In this document: positions 1 through 7,972 of the stretch, piece by piece
How the letters are laid out: each line of letters starts with the position of its first letter
How positions within the stretch are numbered: the stretch's first letter is position 1
Assembly (NCBI GenBank): GCA_902785945.1
Contig: CADAAR010000002.1
Location: 1-64,000 of the forward strand
DNA from: an uncultured Prevotellaceae bacterium
GTDB lineage: Bacteria; Bacteroidota; Bacteroidia; Bacteroidales; Bacteroidaceae
Reading direction: 5' to 3'
Length of the DNA: 64,000 nt
Notes under the pieces: model-generated
Told to the model about the DNA's origin: nothing
Databases searched by the model: none
The model's input: the letters and a program-made list of their open reading frames with translations, nothing else
Translations under genes and position numbers: made by a program

Positions 1-144
1 ATCGAATGACTTAACCTCAGAGAGACCCTGCTTAGCCAGAACGGTGGTGATAGCAGCAGTCAGAGTTGTCTTACCGTGGTCAACGTGACCGATAGTACCA
101 ATGTTTACGTGCGGTTTGGTACGCACAAATTGCTCTTTTGCCAT
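1..144 (-). CDS. tuf: Elongation factor Tu, N-terminal 48 residues (runs off the window)
   Basis: Only the first 48 codons are present; the gene continues beyond base 1. The product is the GTPase that delivers aminoacyl-tRNA to the ribosomal A site. The translated start is [20 protein letters not shown] followed by [11 protein letters not shown], which contains the G1/P-loop GHVDHGKT characteristic of EF-Tu. The ATG is the complement of 142-144. Four tRNA genes lie directly upstream on the same strand, so the mRNA is probably made as a tRNA-tuf cotranscript. Confidence 0.97.
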   Translation of the reverse strand, partial: MAKEQFVRTKPHVNIGTIGHVDHGKTTLTAAITTVLAKQGLSEVKSFD

Positions 145-209
145 TTTTTAATTGTTTATTAAATTGTTTATAATTCTGAATTTACAGTTTCCTCCTTAAT
201 CTTCAAGAG

Positions 210-281
<72 letters not shown>

Positions 282-290
282 AAGTCATTG

Positions 291-363
291 AGCGGAAAAC
301 GGGGCTCAAACCCGCGACCCCCAGCTTGGAAGGCTAGTGCTCTATCAACTGAGCTATTTCCGC
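291..363 (-). tRNA. tRNA-Gly (TCC anticodon)
   Basis: A 73-nt cloverleaf on the minus strand. The acceptor arms GCGGAAA and TTTCCGC pair, the anticodon loop CTTCCAA gives TCC, and the T-loop GTTTGAGCC is present. CCA is not encoded. Confidence 0.95.
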
Positions 364-379
364 GATCATCCCTTGAGTG

Positions 380-462
380 TGGGTGCTGATGGATTCGAAC
401 CACCGAAGTCGAAAGACAGCAGATTTACAGTCTGCCCCATTTGGCCACTCTGGAAAACACCC
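380..462 (-). tRNA. tRNA-Tyr (GTA anticodon)
   Basis: An 83-nt class II tRNA with a long variable arm. The acceptor arms GGGTGTT and AGCACCC pair, the anticodon loop CTGTAAA gives GTA, and the T-arm GGTTCGAATCC is canonical. Confidence 0.95.
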
Positions 463-486
463 AAATTTTTCTGCTCTTACGAGCCG

Positions 487-520
487 AAAAAGGATTGGCT
501 TCGCCTATCCTCCTTTTTCC
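487..520. terminator. Hairpin with flanking A/T runs inside the tRNA operon
   Basis: The arms AGGATTGGC (491-499) and GCCTATCCT (503-511) pair with one mismatch around a TTC loop, flanked by an A run on one side and TTTTT on the other. It lies between tRNA-Thr(TGT) and tRNA-Tyr. It could be a processing signal or a partial terminator. No function is shown by the sequence. Confidence 0.4.
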
Positions 521-526
521 TCCTAG

Positions 527-600
527 AGCCTCTTGTCGGATTCGAACCAACGACCCCGAGATTACAAATCACGTGCTCTGGCCAACTGAGCTAAAGAGGC
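527..600 (-). tRNA. tRNA-Thr (TGT anticodon)
   Basis: A 74-nt cloverleaf on the minus strand. The acceptor arms GCCTCTT and AAGAGGC pair, the anticodon loop TTTGTAA gives TGT, and the T-arm GGTTCGAATCC is present. It is the promoter-proximal tRNA of the Thr-Tyr-Gly-Thr-tuf unit. Confidence 0.95.
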
Positions 601-654
601 GTTTCTAAGCAGCCGCTCTCTTGTTCAGATTTACGACCTGTCGGAAAACGGCTG

Positions 655-685
655 CAAAGTTACTACTAATTTTTGAAATACCAAA
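655..685 (-). promoter_or_regulatory. Promoter of the tRNA-tuf operon
   Basis: On the minus strand, TTTG (complement of 682-685) and TAACTTTG (complement of 655-662) are separated by 19 bp, matching the Bacteroidetes primary sigma factor consensus. An inverted pair GCAGCCG (609-615) and CGGCTGC (649-655) would form a stem at the 5' end of the transcript before the first tRNA. Confidence 0.7.
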
Positions 686-702
686 ACTTTTCTGGGATTT
701 TT

Positions 703-1002
703 TTATCTATCCCTTAATTTTTCCTTGAATTTCTGCAGTTGGTTACGCATGGAATCCACACAGAGATCGGTACTTTCCTCAAAAGTATCACTTGTCTTCT
801 CAACAAACAGCGTATTACCGGGCACCGCCACCGACAGACTCACAGTCTTATTGTCGGCAGTAGCGGGTTTCTCTACCTTCAACTGCACCTCTACTTTCTG
901 TATATCCTCAAAAGACTTTTCCAACTTGGCAATCTTCTTTTCAACGAATGCCTGTAACTTCTCAGTAGTGTCGAAATGAATCGACTTGATCTTAATCTCC
1001 AT
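703..1002 (-). CDS. hpf: Ribosome hibernation-promoting factor (HPF/YfiA family)
   Basis: A 99-residue protein of the short HPF class, which binds the decoding region of the 30S subunit and inactivates ribosomes in stationary phase. The sequence has the family layout: a beta strand start (MEIKIKSIHFDTTEKL), a helix (FVEKKIAKLEKSF), then VEVQLKVEKP and a long C-terminal helix. It follows the recombinase gene by 36 nt on the same strand, in an rpsU-xer-hpf order. The start is supported by a strong Shine-Dalgarno sequence, AGGAGG, five bases before ATG. This is unusual because Bacteroidetes mRNAs mostly lack one. Confidence 0.9.
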   Translation of the reverse strand: MEIKIKSIHFDTTEKLQAFVEKKIAKLEKSFEDIQKVEVQLKVEKPATADNKTVSLSVAVPGNTLFVEKTSDTFEESTDLCVDSMRNQLQKFKEKLRDR

Positions 1003-1038
1003 AGTTACCTCCTGTTTTAAGATAGTTATTAATTAGGA

Positions 1039-1917
1039 TTAGGCTCTTGGGTGAGCCTCTTTATACACTCGCTTCAACTGCTCGAACGTGGTGTGCGTGT
1101 AAATCTCCGTCGTGCTGACGCTCTCATGTCCCAACAGGTTCTTGATCTCTTCCAAACCAGCACCGTTGTTCAGCATGGCCGTAGCAAAGGTATGGCGAAG
1201 CACGTGTGGCGAACGTTTTTTCAGCGAGGTGACTGCCGACAGATACTTCCGCACAATAGCGTAGACCTGATGGTCAGCAATCCGTTCTCCTTTATCTCCC
1301 AGAAAGAGAGCCTGGCTTTTGCCTCTGAACTGAACATCACGTACCGTCATATAGCGGTGCAACTCTTTAGCCAGTTCCTCTCCAAAGGGAATAATACGCT
1401 GCTTGTTACGCTTACCCGTCACCTTCAACTGTCCTGCACTGAAATCCACATCCTCGTCGTTCAGTCCAATCAGTTCTGCACGCCGCAGACCGGCCTCATA
1501 GAATAATAATAATATGGTACGCGCGCGCACGTTATCAAAACTGTCGTCCCATTCCAGGTCATCGAGCAACCTATCCATCTCTCCTTCACGAAGGAATTGC
1601 GGCAGAGGTTTCGATTTCTTCGGACCAGTCACACAGTGGGCCGGATCATGCTTCACCAGCTTCCGTTTAAGGGCAAAGAGATAAAAGGAACGCAATGCAC
1701 TCAACTTCTTATTAATGGTTGAAGCAGTGTTTCCTTTATCCATCAGGCTCTCCATCCAGTCGCGGATGAGATCGGTGTCTGCTGTTGCCAGCGAGAGTCC
1801 GCTATCCTTAAGTATGATATACGATTCAAACTCGTTTAAAGCCTCCTCGTATGTTTGCACAGTCTGTGCGGAGTGGTTCCGCTCATAGCGCAGGTAGTTC
1901 AGAAACTGGTTTATCAT
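1039..1917 (-). CDS. Tyrosine recombinase, XerC/XerD type
   Basis: A 292-residue site-specific tyrosine recombinase, probably acting in chromosome dimer resolution at dif. The N-terminal SAM-like core-binding domain spans about residues 1-85 and the catalytic domain about 105-285. The catalytic set is visible: R145 in GLRRAEL, H238 and R241 in HVLRHTF, H264 in LLGHES, and nucleophile Y273 in EIYTH. It lies between rpsU and hpf on the same strand, a housekeeping position rather than one next to a mobile element, which favours Xer over a phage integrase. XerC and XerD cannot be told apart by reading alone. A promoter-like TTTG, 20 bp, TAAATTCG precedes it. Confidence 0.9.
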   Translation of the reverse strand: MINQFLNYLRYERNHSAQTVQTYEEALNEFESYIILKDSGLSLATADTDLIRDWMESLMDKGNTASTINKKLSALRSFYLFALKRKLVKHDPAHCVTGPKKSKPLPQFLREGEMDRLLDDLEWDDSFDNVRARTILLLFYEAGLRRAELIGLNDEDVDFSAGQLKVTGKRNKQRIIPFGEELAKELHRYMTVRDVQFRGKSQALFLGDKGERIADHQVYAIVRKYLSAVTSLKKRSPHVLRHTFATAMLNNGAGLEEIKNLLGHESVSTTEIYTHTTFEQLKRVYKEAHPRA

Positions 1918-2004
1918 TCTTTTGCCTCTAAAGGACTATACCATCCTTTTCGGCTACGAATTTACGAATAAATTTCGAAACCACCAAATTTTTAAGGAAC
2001 TTTA

Positions 2005-2196
2005 TTATTCCTCGTTCGTGCGCAACTGCTGTACGTAGATGGCGTGCTCCATCTTAAGACGCTTAAGTACAGAAGGTTTGTCGAACTGCTGGCGGCGACG
2101 GAGTTCCTTCACCACACCTGTCTTTTCAAACTTTCTCTTAAACTTCTTGAGGGCCTTCTCGATGTTCTCGCCTTCTTTTACTGGTACAATAATCAT
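2005..2196 (-). CDS. rpsU: Small ribosomal subunit protein bS21
   Basis: A 63-residue basic protein starting MIIVPVKEGENIEKALKKFK, the typical bS21 opening, followed by RRRQQFDKPSVLKRLKME. In Bacteroidetes bS21 is known to help mask the anti-Shine-Dalgarno end of 16S rRNA. The gene lies upstream of the recombinase and hpf on the same strand, separated by 87 nt, with its own promoter. No strong Shine-Dalgarno sequence is seen before its own ATG. Confidence 0.95.
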   Translation of the reverse strand: MIIVPVKEGENIEKALKKFKRKFEKTGVVKELRRRQQFDKPSVLKRLKMEHAIYVQQLRTNEE

Positions 2197-2265
2197 TTGT
2201 CTTTTTGTTTTAAAATTTTATGTTAAACTTAACGCTTCGGACACAGGTGCCACGAAAAGCGGGTG

Positions 2266-2297
2266 CAAAATTACTACTTTTTTGCGAAACCACCAAG
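2266..2297 (-). promoter_or_regulatory. Promoter of rpsU
   Basis: On the minus strand, TAATTTTG (complement of 2266-2273) is preceded by CTTG (complement of 2294-2297) with a 20-bp spacer. The -33 element lies in the context CTTGGTGGTTT, which recurs in other promoters of this window. Confidence 0.6.
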
Positions 2298-2334
2298 TTT
2301 TTTAGTCTATTTTTATTAAAGTAAAAGCAAAAAA

Positions 2335-4554
2335 TCAAAATACGTAGCCCAAATTAATATAGAAATAGGGTTCTTTTGTCTTGTTGGAATAGCCTACCGA
2401 TGCGCCCAACGGACCAAACATCGTGTTGTAATAGTACGACAATGAGGTACCAAGCAGGGTACTGCGGTCGAGCAGGTTTTCCAGATCATCTGCCTGTTGG
2501 GCAGCGGCTACCCTCAACAACACATAGTTATTCTTGCCCAAGCGCTGTTGGGTCTGCAGCTGCATCGCCACGAGGTAAGGATCCACATGTTCGAGATAGT
2601 TGACGCCGGCAAAGGGCATCTGCCAAGCCAACTTGTGACCAAACCACTCACCGCCGATCATATTGCCCAGGATTCCGGGTCGTTCGCTACCAAAGAGCAT
2701 ACGTCCATAGAACATCGGCTGGATGGTGAAGCGCTCACCTAAGGACAATGATTTCCGCCACATGCCACTCACATCGTGCATGCCTGCCTTGCCCTTCAAA
2801 CCGGCAAAGTCATCGGTATAATAGACATACTGCGCGTGGAGCTTCGAACCTCTGGCAGGGAAATACCAGTCGTTCTCGGAATTATAGTCCAACCTTCCAT
2901 AGTAACTGAAGAAATGGTCGTCATCAAACGCTTTCTTTGAAGTCTCGCTATCCTTACCTTTCAGCACATGCGGGAAGTGATAATAGTCCCATCGGATACC
3001 TCCGCTGATAGTGAAGTTACGCACATTAAAGTTGAGTACAGCCAACTCTGCCGCATGTTGGTTATAGGAGAAATTATAGTCTTTCTCTCCTTTCTCATAG
3101 ATATTAATCTCGTCGCGATGGAAGATATACGACAGCGTTGGACGCATTAGATGACCGGGATAGAAGGCCACATCCAGACGGGCCATGATTCTCATGCCCA
3201 GACGCAATGTCAGATCGATGTCGGTCATCGCCGCCCGTCGCATGGGTATATCAGCATTCACCTGAAGGGCCACCATTTCTTCCGTATCAAAGCGCACGCC
3301 AAGATTCAACTGTGAGGCTTTTTTCTGACCTCCCGTAAACACGGCTTTCACACCCTCAACTGTTTTCGTCAGGTGGAACGACGGCTCTTGATAGAACAGG
3401 TCTACACGCATAGCCGTTGTAACAAGTTCTGCCTGACGGGAGGTCAGACGGTCTTTCGCCCGCAAGTGGAACTTGGCACGGATATACTTCTCATCAATAG
3501 GCGATACATCGACAAACTCCACGCTCGTTATCTCCACCGAATCAGGCGACAGGAGTACGACAGACGTCTGGGGCTTGGGGGTATAATTGCCAATACGTTG
3601 CCGGAGCGCCACCAGTTCGTCCCAATGCTCCCTGGCAGCCTTTTCGCCACGGTTTATGAGTGTGTCGATAGCAGCCGAATTGAAACTAGCAGCACTGTAG
3701 TTATGAGTATTCACCGGTATATACACATCAGTGATACTTACATTCTCTTCGTATTTATTCTTTGTATTGTAGTCCACAATCCGCTTCAATATACTCGTCG
3801 TCGAGCCCAGATCCTCGGCAGATTTGTCCTCATCGGGCACAGCGATACCAATAATGATGTCAGCTCCCATCTCACGAGCTACATCGGCGGGATAGTTGTT
3901 GCGCATACCACCATCGACAAGCACCATTCCACCGATTCTCACAGGTGTGAACACTGCCGGAATGGCCATCGAAGCACGCATCGCCTGAGGCAACACACCA
4001 CTATGGAAGTCATACTCAGTAAAGGTAACCATATCCGTTGCCACACAAGCAAAAGGAATGGGCAATGTATTAAAATCAATAGAGTCGTTGTAGCCTGAGG
4101 TGAGACGTTCAAACAGGCCGTGCAGGTTCTTACCTTTAATAATACCGCCAGTAGCCGACAAGCCTTTTTTCTTTTTCAGTGTGATACCGGTGGATATCAT
4201 ATATGTATTTTGCTTCTCTCGTTCTGCGATACGCTGCAGACTCAAGTCCTCACGGTCGAGCAGAAGTGTGTTCCAGTCCTGCGCCCTGACAATGGAATCG
4301 AGCACATCAGCACTGTAACCGATGGAATAGAGTCCTCCTACGATACTTCCCATCGACGTACCTGTAATGATATCGATGGGTATGCCGGCTTCCTCAATCA
4401 CTTTCAGTGCACCTATATGAGCCACGCCCTTGGCACCGCCACCGCTCAGCACCACAGCCACCTTCTTGCGCTTGGTTTGTGGGCTGTATTGTGCACAGAC
4501 CTGTGACACAGCCATCAGGCTTGCTAACAATACCATCCAGATTGTCTTTCTCAT
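2335..4554 (-). CDS. Patatin-like phospholipase with C-terminal outer-membrane barrel
   Basis: A 739-residue secreted protein. A signal peptide (residues 1-21, ending VCAQ) is followed by a patatin domain (about 30-310). The oxyanion motif SGGGAKG is at 37-43, the nucleophile S67 lies in GTSMG, and the catalytic D214 lies in VDGG, so the Ser-Asp dyad is complete. The C-terminal half has a POTRA-like stretch (about 345-410), then an aromatic-rich BamA/surface-antigen-type beta barrel ending INLGYVF, with the terminal aromatic residue expected for outer-membrane insertion. The layout matches type Vd autotransporters such as PlpD. The role is probably phospholipid hydrolysis at the cell surface; the substrate is unknown. 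It stands alone and divergent from the glycosyltransferase gene. Confidence 0.9.
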   Translation of the reverse strand: MRKTIWMVLLASLMAVSQVCAQYSPQTKRKKVAVVLSGGGAKGVAHIGALKVIEEAGIPIDIITGTSMGSIVGGLYSIGYSADVLDSIVRAQDWNTLLLDREDLSLQRIAEREKQNTYMISTGITLKKKKGLSATGGIIKGKNLHGLFERLTSGYNDSIDFNTLPIPFACVATDMVTFTEYDFHSGVLPQAMRASMAIPAVFTPVRIGGMVLVDGGMRNNYPADVAREMGADIIIGIAVPDEDKSAEDLGSTTSILKRIVDYNTKNKYEENVSITDVYIPVNTHNYSAASFNSAAIDTLINRGEKAAREHWDELVALRQRIGNYTPKPQTSVVLLSPDSVEITSVEFVDVSPIDEKYIRAKFHLRAKDRLTSRQAELVTTAMRVDLFYQEPSFHLTKTVEGVKAVFTGGQKKASQLNLGVRFDTEEMVALQVNADIPMRRAAMTDIDLTLRLGMRIMARLDVAFYPGHLMRPTLSYIFHRDEINIYEKGEKDYNFSYNQHAAELAVLNFNVRNFTISGGIRWDYYHFPHVLKGKDSETSKKAFDDDHFFSYYGRLDYNSENDWYFPARGSKLHAQYVYYTDDFAGLKGKAGMHDVSGMWRKSLSLGERFTIQPMFYGRMLFGSERPGILGNMIGGEWFGHKLAWQMPFAGVNYLEHVDPYLVAMQLQTQQRLGKNNYVLLRVAAAQQADDLENLLDRSTLLGTSLSYYYNTMFGPLGASVGYSNKTKEPYFYINLGYVF

Positions 4555-4601
4555 TGTTTCCTTAATGCAATTCTATTGACACTGCAAAATTAAACAAAAA
4601 A

Positions 4602-4626
4602 TCCCGTACCAACAAACGATACGGGA
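4602..4626. other. Hairpin between divergent genes
   Basis: TCCCGTA (4602-4608) and TACGGGA (4620-4626) form a perfect 7-bp stem with an 11-nt loop and A/T runs on both sides. It lies upstream of both neighbouring starts, so it does not obviously terminate either gene. Confidence 0.35.
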
Positions 4627-4684
4627 AAATTTTAGGTTAGTCCCTATTGAATGTATTCATTAGATAATACTTTTTTTCTATATA

Positions 4685-4716
4685 TTTGTATTTTTGCTCA
4701 CTTATTCGTATCTTTG
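4685..4716 (+). promoter_or_regulatory. Promoter of the glycosyltransferase gene
   Basis: TTTG (4685-4688), a 20-bp spacer and TATCTTTG (4709-4716) match the Bacteroidetes consensus exactly. The start codon at 4733 is only about a dozen bases after the expected transcription start. Confidence 0.75.
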
Positions 4717-4732
4717 CACCCAAAATAAGAAG

Positions 4733-5839
4733 ATGATAATCGGATACGACGCAAAGCGGATTGTGCGGAATGGCACGGGATTGGGCAATTATGGACGGAC
4801 TTTGGTGAACGATATTGCCCAGTATGATGCACAGTTGGACCTGCGACTCTATGCCCCAGATAAAGGGCGCGACGAGTTGCGGGGACAGATTGTGGCTCAA
4901 GAGAATGTATCGTTCTGCTATCCTCAGGAGTCATTTCTGCCCTTCTATAAAGCATGGTGGCGAACCTTTAGGTTGACAAAGGACCTGCAACGGGACCAGA
5001 TACAGATTTATCACGGATTGAGTGGTGAGCTGCCCTTTGGCATCAGTAAGACGAACATCCGCAGCGTGGTGACCATCCACGACCTGATCTTCCTGCGCCA
5101 TCCGGAATATTACCACTGGCTCGACACAAAGATCTATACCTGGAAGTTTCTGCAGACCATCAAAGAGGCCGACCATATCATCGCCATCAGCGAGTGTACG
5201 AAGCGGGATATCATGGAGTTCGGCGAGGTGGATGGTAGTCAGATAAGCGTGATCTATCAGAGCTGCGCACCAAGATTTTCGAAGGAAGAAGTTAGAGGGA
5301 AAAAGGAAGATGGAAGATATATCCTCAGCGTAGGTTCGATTGAGGAACGGAAGAATATATTGTTGGCGGTGAAGGCGCTGCCGTATTTACCAGAGGATTT
5401 ACAGCTGGTGATTGTAGGGCGGCACACGAAATATACCGATGTGGTGCAGGAGTATGTACAGAGGCATGGTCTGGCACAGCGGGTAAAGGTTCTGCATGGC
5501 GTGAAAAACGAGGAATTGCCCGATCTGTATGCAGGGGCTGAGGCGTTTGTCTATCCGTCTGTATATGAAGGCTTTGGCATCCCTATTATCGAAGCCATCA
5601 GTACGGGATTGCCTGTAGTGGCCTGTACAGGTTCTTGCTTAGAGGAAGCAGGAGGGCCAGACAACCTCTATGTGGCACCTGATGATGCTGAGGGTATGGC
5701 AGCTGCCATTCTACAGGTGCTCAGAGGGGCTGAGGGGCGCGAAGAGCGCATCCTGCGCAGTCAGGCTTATATCCGCAGGTTCGAAGGACAGAACGTCGCC
5801 CAACAGGTGATTGATCTCTACCACCAACTCCTTTTTTAG
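4733..5839 (+). CDS. Family 1-type glycosyltransferase (GT4 fold)
   Basis: A 368-residue retaining GT-B glycosyltransferase, likely transferring a sugar in surface polysaccharide or glycan assembly. The ATG at 4733 is chosen over an upstream ATG at 4694 because the protein then begins MIIGYDAKRIVRNGTGLGNY, the usual opening of this family, and the upstream codons overlap the promoter. The C-terminal nucleotide-sugar region is clear: YILSVGSIEERKN, then FVYPSVYEGFGIPIIEAIS with the EX7E-type motif. No polysaccharide cluster surrounds it. A short lysine/glutamate stretch (SKEEVRGKKEDGR) is encoded by period-7 GGAAGAT-like repeats at about 5277-5320 and looks inserted in the linker between the two domains. 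Confidence 0.88.
   Translation: MIIGYDAKRIVRNGTGLGNYGRTLVNDIAQYDAQLDLRLYAPDKGRDELRGQIVAQENVSFCYPQESFLPFYKAWWRTFRLTKDLQRDQIQIYHGLSGELPFGISKTNIRSVVTIHDLIFLRHPEYYHWLDTKIYTWKFLQTIKEADHIIAISECTKRDIMEFGEVDGSQISVIYQSCAPRFSKEEVRGKKEDGRYILSVGSIEERKNILLAVKALPYLPEDLQLVIVGRHTKYTDVVQEYVQRHGLAQRVKVLHGVKNEELPDLYAGAEAFVYPSVYEGFGIPIIEAISTGLPVVACTGSCLEEAGGPDNLYVAPDDAEGMAAAILQVLRGAEGREERILRSQAYIRRFEGQNVAQQVIDLYHQLLF
5277..5320. repeat. Period-7 repeat of the TTCCATC family inside the glycosyltransferase gene
   Basis: Degenerate units of GGAAGAT/GGAAGAA (the complement of the TTCCATC family) run through the coding sequence and encode a charged linker. Confidence 0.55.
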
Positions 5840-7857
5840 AATTTCCATCGGACTTGTAAATCGAGATCCGACTGCGAGGAGCCGTCGATCTGTTGGTAGC
5901 TGGTGCCTATCACAGAACGGTCGAAATAGTCGGTGGTGCCGAATTTCGCAGTAAGAATCAAACGTCGGCTTATCTCTGCCCGCGCCATCAGCCAATAACG
6001 GATGCCTTCGCCGCTAAACTGACTAAAACCGTAGCTATAAAGCGGGCCTGACTCATAAAGATAGACACGGCTGTCGTAGCTGTCGGTATGGAAATAGCCC
6101 AGGCCACCACTGAGTTTCAGCCAACGATGATGATAGCCCAACGACTGACTCACCATCCAGCCCCGATCCTGCCCACGGAAAACAATCTGAGTATAGTCCA
6201 CTTGTGTGCGGCTGCTAAAGGAGCCATCATAGGTCAGGCTCAAACGTCCGCGATACTCGGTTCTTGATTGTAGGGCGGACTTATCTTCATTGTCTCGCTG
6301 ACGGACTTTCAGGCGATAGCGGGCATCTATAGTCCAACGGTTGCGAAGGTAGGACACCTGCAGCATATTGTCGAACGCATGCGACGACTGAGAAATCTGA
6401 TACTTAGCCCAAGGAAAATAGGCATAGTCACTATAAGCCATCACCTTCAATCGGGGTGACGGTTGCCAGTTGACACCGAGGTAGACGCCACTCTCATTCT
6501 GCACCGAGCCTCCTTCGCTGAAACTATTGGCATAAAGCGAGGTATAGCGGAAGGAATAGAAACGATAGAGCGCCATCAGCGAGACCCCGTTACCACATTG
6601 CAGGCTCAGGCTATTGATGGTAGCCAAAGCCCCGTTCTTATTCATCGCCGTCTCACCATTGAAGGCAAAGCGGTGATGAATATAGCCATAGTCTGCACTG
6701 AAGTTCATGAAGTCCGTTCCCTGAGCGGCATGCTGACGATAAAGCAAAGAGGTGTTGGGTTTCAACTCTCGATTCAGATGGGCAGCAATGATATTCAGAC
6801 CTGCGTGAATGCCGTGTTGCTGATAGCGGATGTTTCCTCCGAAGGTAGTATTCCGGAGGTTGTCTTTCTTTTCCAACTCTGTCTCTGTACGATGATAGCC
6901 CGAGGTGACGATGGTGGTAGCCGAGCCGTCCTTATTGAGGGTGGCATCCATCGCCCGATACGACAGGAAGCCTGTTAGCGAGAGGCCTTTCACAATCGTC
7001 ATGGTGGCTCCGGCGCCTTGCAGATAGTCGGCTGAGCTACGAGAGGAATGAGCACGCAAAGTGGTGGTAGAACGACCTAAGTTCTGCAGCGACGTCAACT
7101 TTCCCATCGTAAAGCCGTTGTTGGCAATCAATCCCATACCCATCGACACACGGTATTTCCCCAGCACCAGTGATTCCAGTCGTCCCCAATGTTTGATTTG
7201 CACGTAGTAGGAGTAATAGTCATATCCCCAGCGATTCTTATTCGCAAAGAATGGTTCTCCAGCATCCTGTGCCCCAACGAGTCCGGCTTTCACCTGATCA
7301 TCATATGAGAATTGATATTTCAGCCAATGGCGATAAGGCCAGCCTTTATAGACCTCGTTGTCGCCTCGTCGCTCATAGAAAGGGATCTTAGCCGTTGCCA
7401 TCAGTTCATGCCGACCGTATTGCGTGATTGTTTTCAGACTGGGGAAGCCTTGTTTCTGCTCGTCATCATCTATCCGAACGAAAAAAGTGAGCAATCGCCG
7501 TCGTTGATAATCCAGCGAACGGATCATCTGCAACTCTGCCAACGATTTCATAGGGCCGTATTGATAGAGATAGGCCATGATATCCTCCACCTGCTGGGCT
7601 GAGAGAAACGGCAATTGTTCCAACTGCTCTCGCGAAGCGTGGTTCATATCCATCGGATGCTGGTTCAACTCACACAACTGTTCATACAGCTCCTCCCAAG
7701 CCGCAGTCCCCACATCTTCAATCGTCAACACTTCATTGAGATACTCTTCCCACTCATGCTCCTGCTGCGCAGAAGCAGTGAATAATGCATAGTGCATAGT
7801 AAATAGTACCAATACTACTCGCTCCAGCCAATACAATCTTTGAATTTGTGCCTTCAT
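5836..7857 (-). CDS. Secreted helix-hairpin-helix protein with beta-barrel-like body
   Basis: A 673-residue exported protein of a family common in Bacteroidetes but functionally uncharacterised. The signal peptide ends near residue 31 (FTASAQ); its core VLFTMHYALFT is encoded by TTCACTA-type heptamers. A ComEA-like helix-hairpin-helix unit lies at about 69-116 (MDMNHASREQLEQLPFLSAQ). The remaining 530 residues alternate aromatic and polar residues, as in an outer-membrane barrel, and the protein ends QVRWKF with a terminal Phe. A DNA role cannot be inferred from the HHH unit in this setting. It is divergent from the DUF4294 gene, and its 3' end overlaps that of the glycosyltransferase by 4 nt. 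Confidence 0.75.
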   Translation of the reverse strand: MKAQIQRLYWLERVVLVLFTMHYALFTASAQQEHEWEEYLNEVLTIEDVGTAAWEELYEQLCELNQHPMDMNHASREQLEQLPFLSAQQVEDIMAYLYQYGPMKSLAELQMIRSLDYQRRRLLTFFVRIDDDEQKQGFPSLKTITQYGRHELMATAKIPFYERRGDNEVYKGWPYRHWLKYQFSYDDQVKAGLVGAQDAGEPFFANKNRWGYDYYSYYVQIKHWGRLESLVLGKYRVSMGMGLIANNGFTMGKLTSLQNLGRSTTTLRAHSSRSSADYLQGAGATMTIVKGLSLTGFLSYRAMDATLNKDGSATTIVTSGYHRTETELEKKDNLRNTTFGGNIRYQQHGIHAGLNIIAAHLNRELKPNTSLLYRQHAAQGTDFMNFSADYGYIHHRFAFNGETAMNKNGALATINSLSLQCGNGVSLMALYRFYSFRYTSLYANSFSEGGSVQNESGVYLGVNWQPSPRLKVMAYSDYAYFPWAKYQISQSSHAFDNMLQVSYLRNRWTIDARYRLKVRQRDNEDKSALQSRTEYRGRLSLTYDGSFSSRTQVDYTQIVFRGQDRGWMVSQSLGYHHRWLKLSGGLGYFHTDSYDSRVYLYESGPLYSYGFSQFSGEGIRYWLMARAEISRRLILTAKFGTTDYFDRSVIGTSYQQIDGSSQSDLDLQVRWKF
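7785..7815. repeat. TTCACTA-type heptamers encoding a signal-peptide core
   Basis: On the coding (minus) strand, units TTTACTA, TGCACTA, TGCATTA and TTCACTG follow one another and encode FTMHYALFT in the signal peptide of the helix-hairpin-helix protein. Confidence 0.7.
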
Positions 7858-7931
7858 ACGTCGTTAATATTTAAGATTCACGCTGCAAAGATAATAAAAA
7901 AAGGTAAAAGTGAATAGTGAATTACGAAAAA

Positions 7932-7964
7932 TTTGCTACCGCTCAACATTTTTTTGTATTTTTG
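7932..7964 (+). promoter_or_regulatory. Promoter of the DUF4294 gene
   Basis: TTTG (7932-7935), a 21-bp spacer and TATTTTTG (7957-7964) match the consensus. The chosen start codon at 7973 would leave a leader of only a few bases. Confidence 0.65.
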
Positions 7965-7972
7965 CAGTCGAT

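Noticed and set aside
337-594. 85-codon frame across the tRNA genes
   Set aside because: It spans tRNA genes and encodes no known motif.
1039-1917. Integrase of a mobile element at the tRNA cluster
   Set aside because: The gene lies in an rpsU-hpf housekeeping cluster without attachment-site repeats, which fits a Xer recombinase.
3373-4098. 241-codon plus-strand frame opposite the patatin gene
   Set aside because: Shadow of the patatin/barrel coding sequence; no domain or leader features.
4602-4626. Terminator for the patatin or glycosyltransferase gene
   Set aside because: The hairpin lies upstream of both divergent genes, so it cannot end either transcript.
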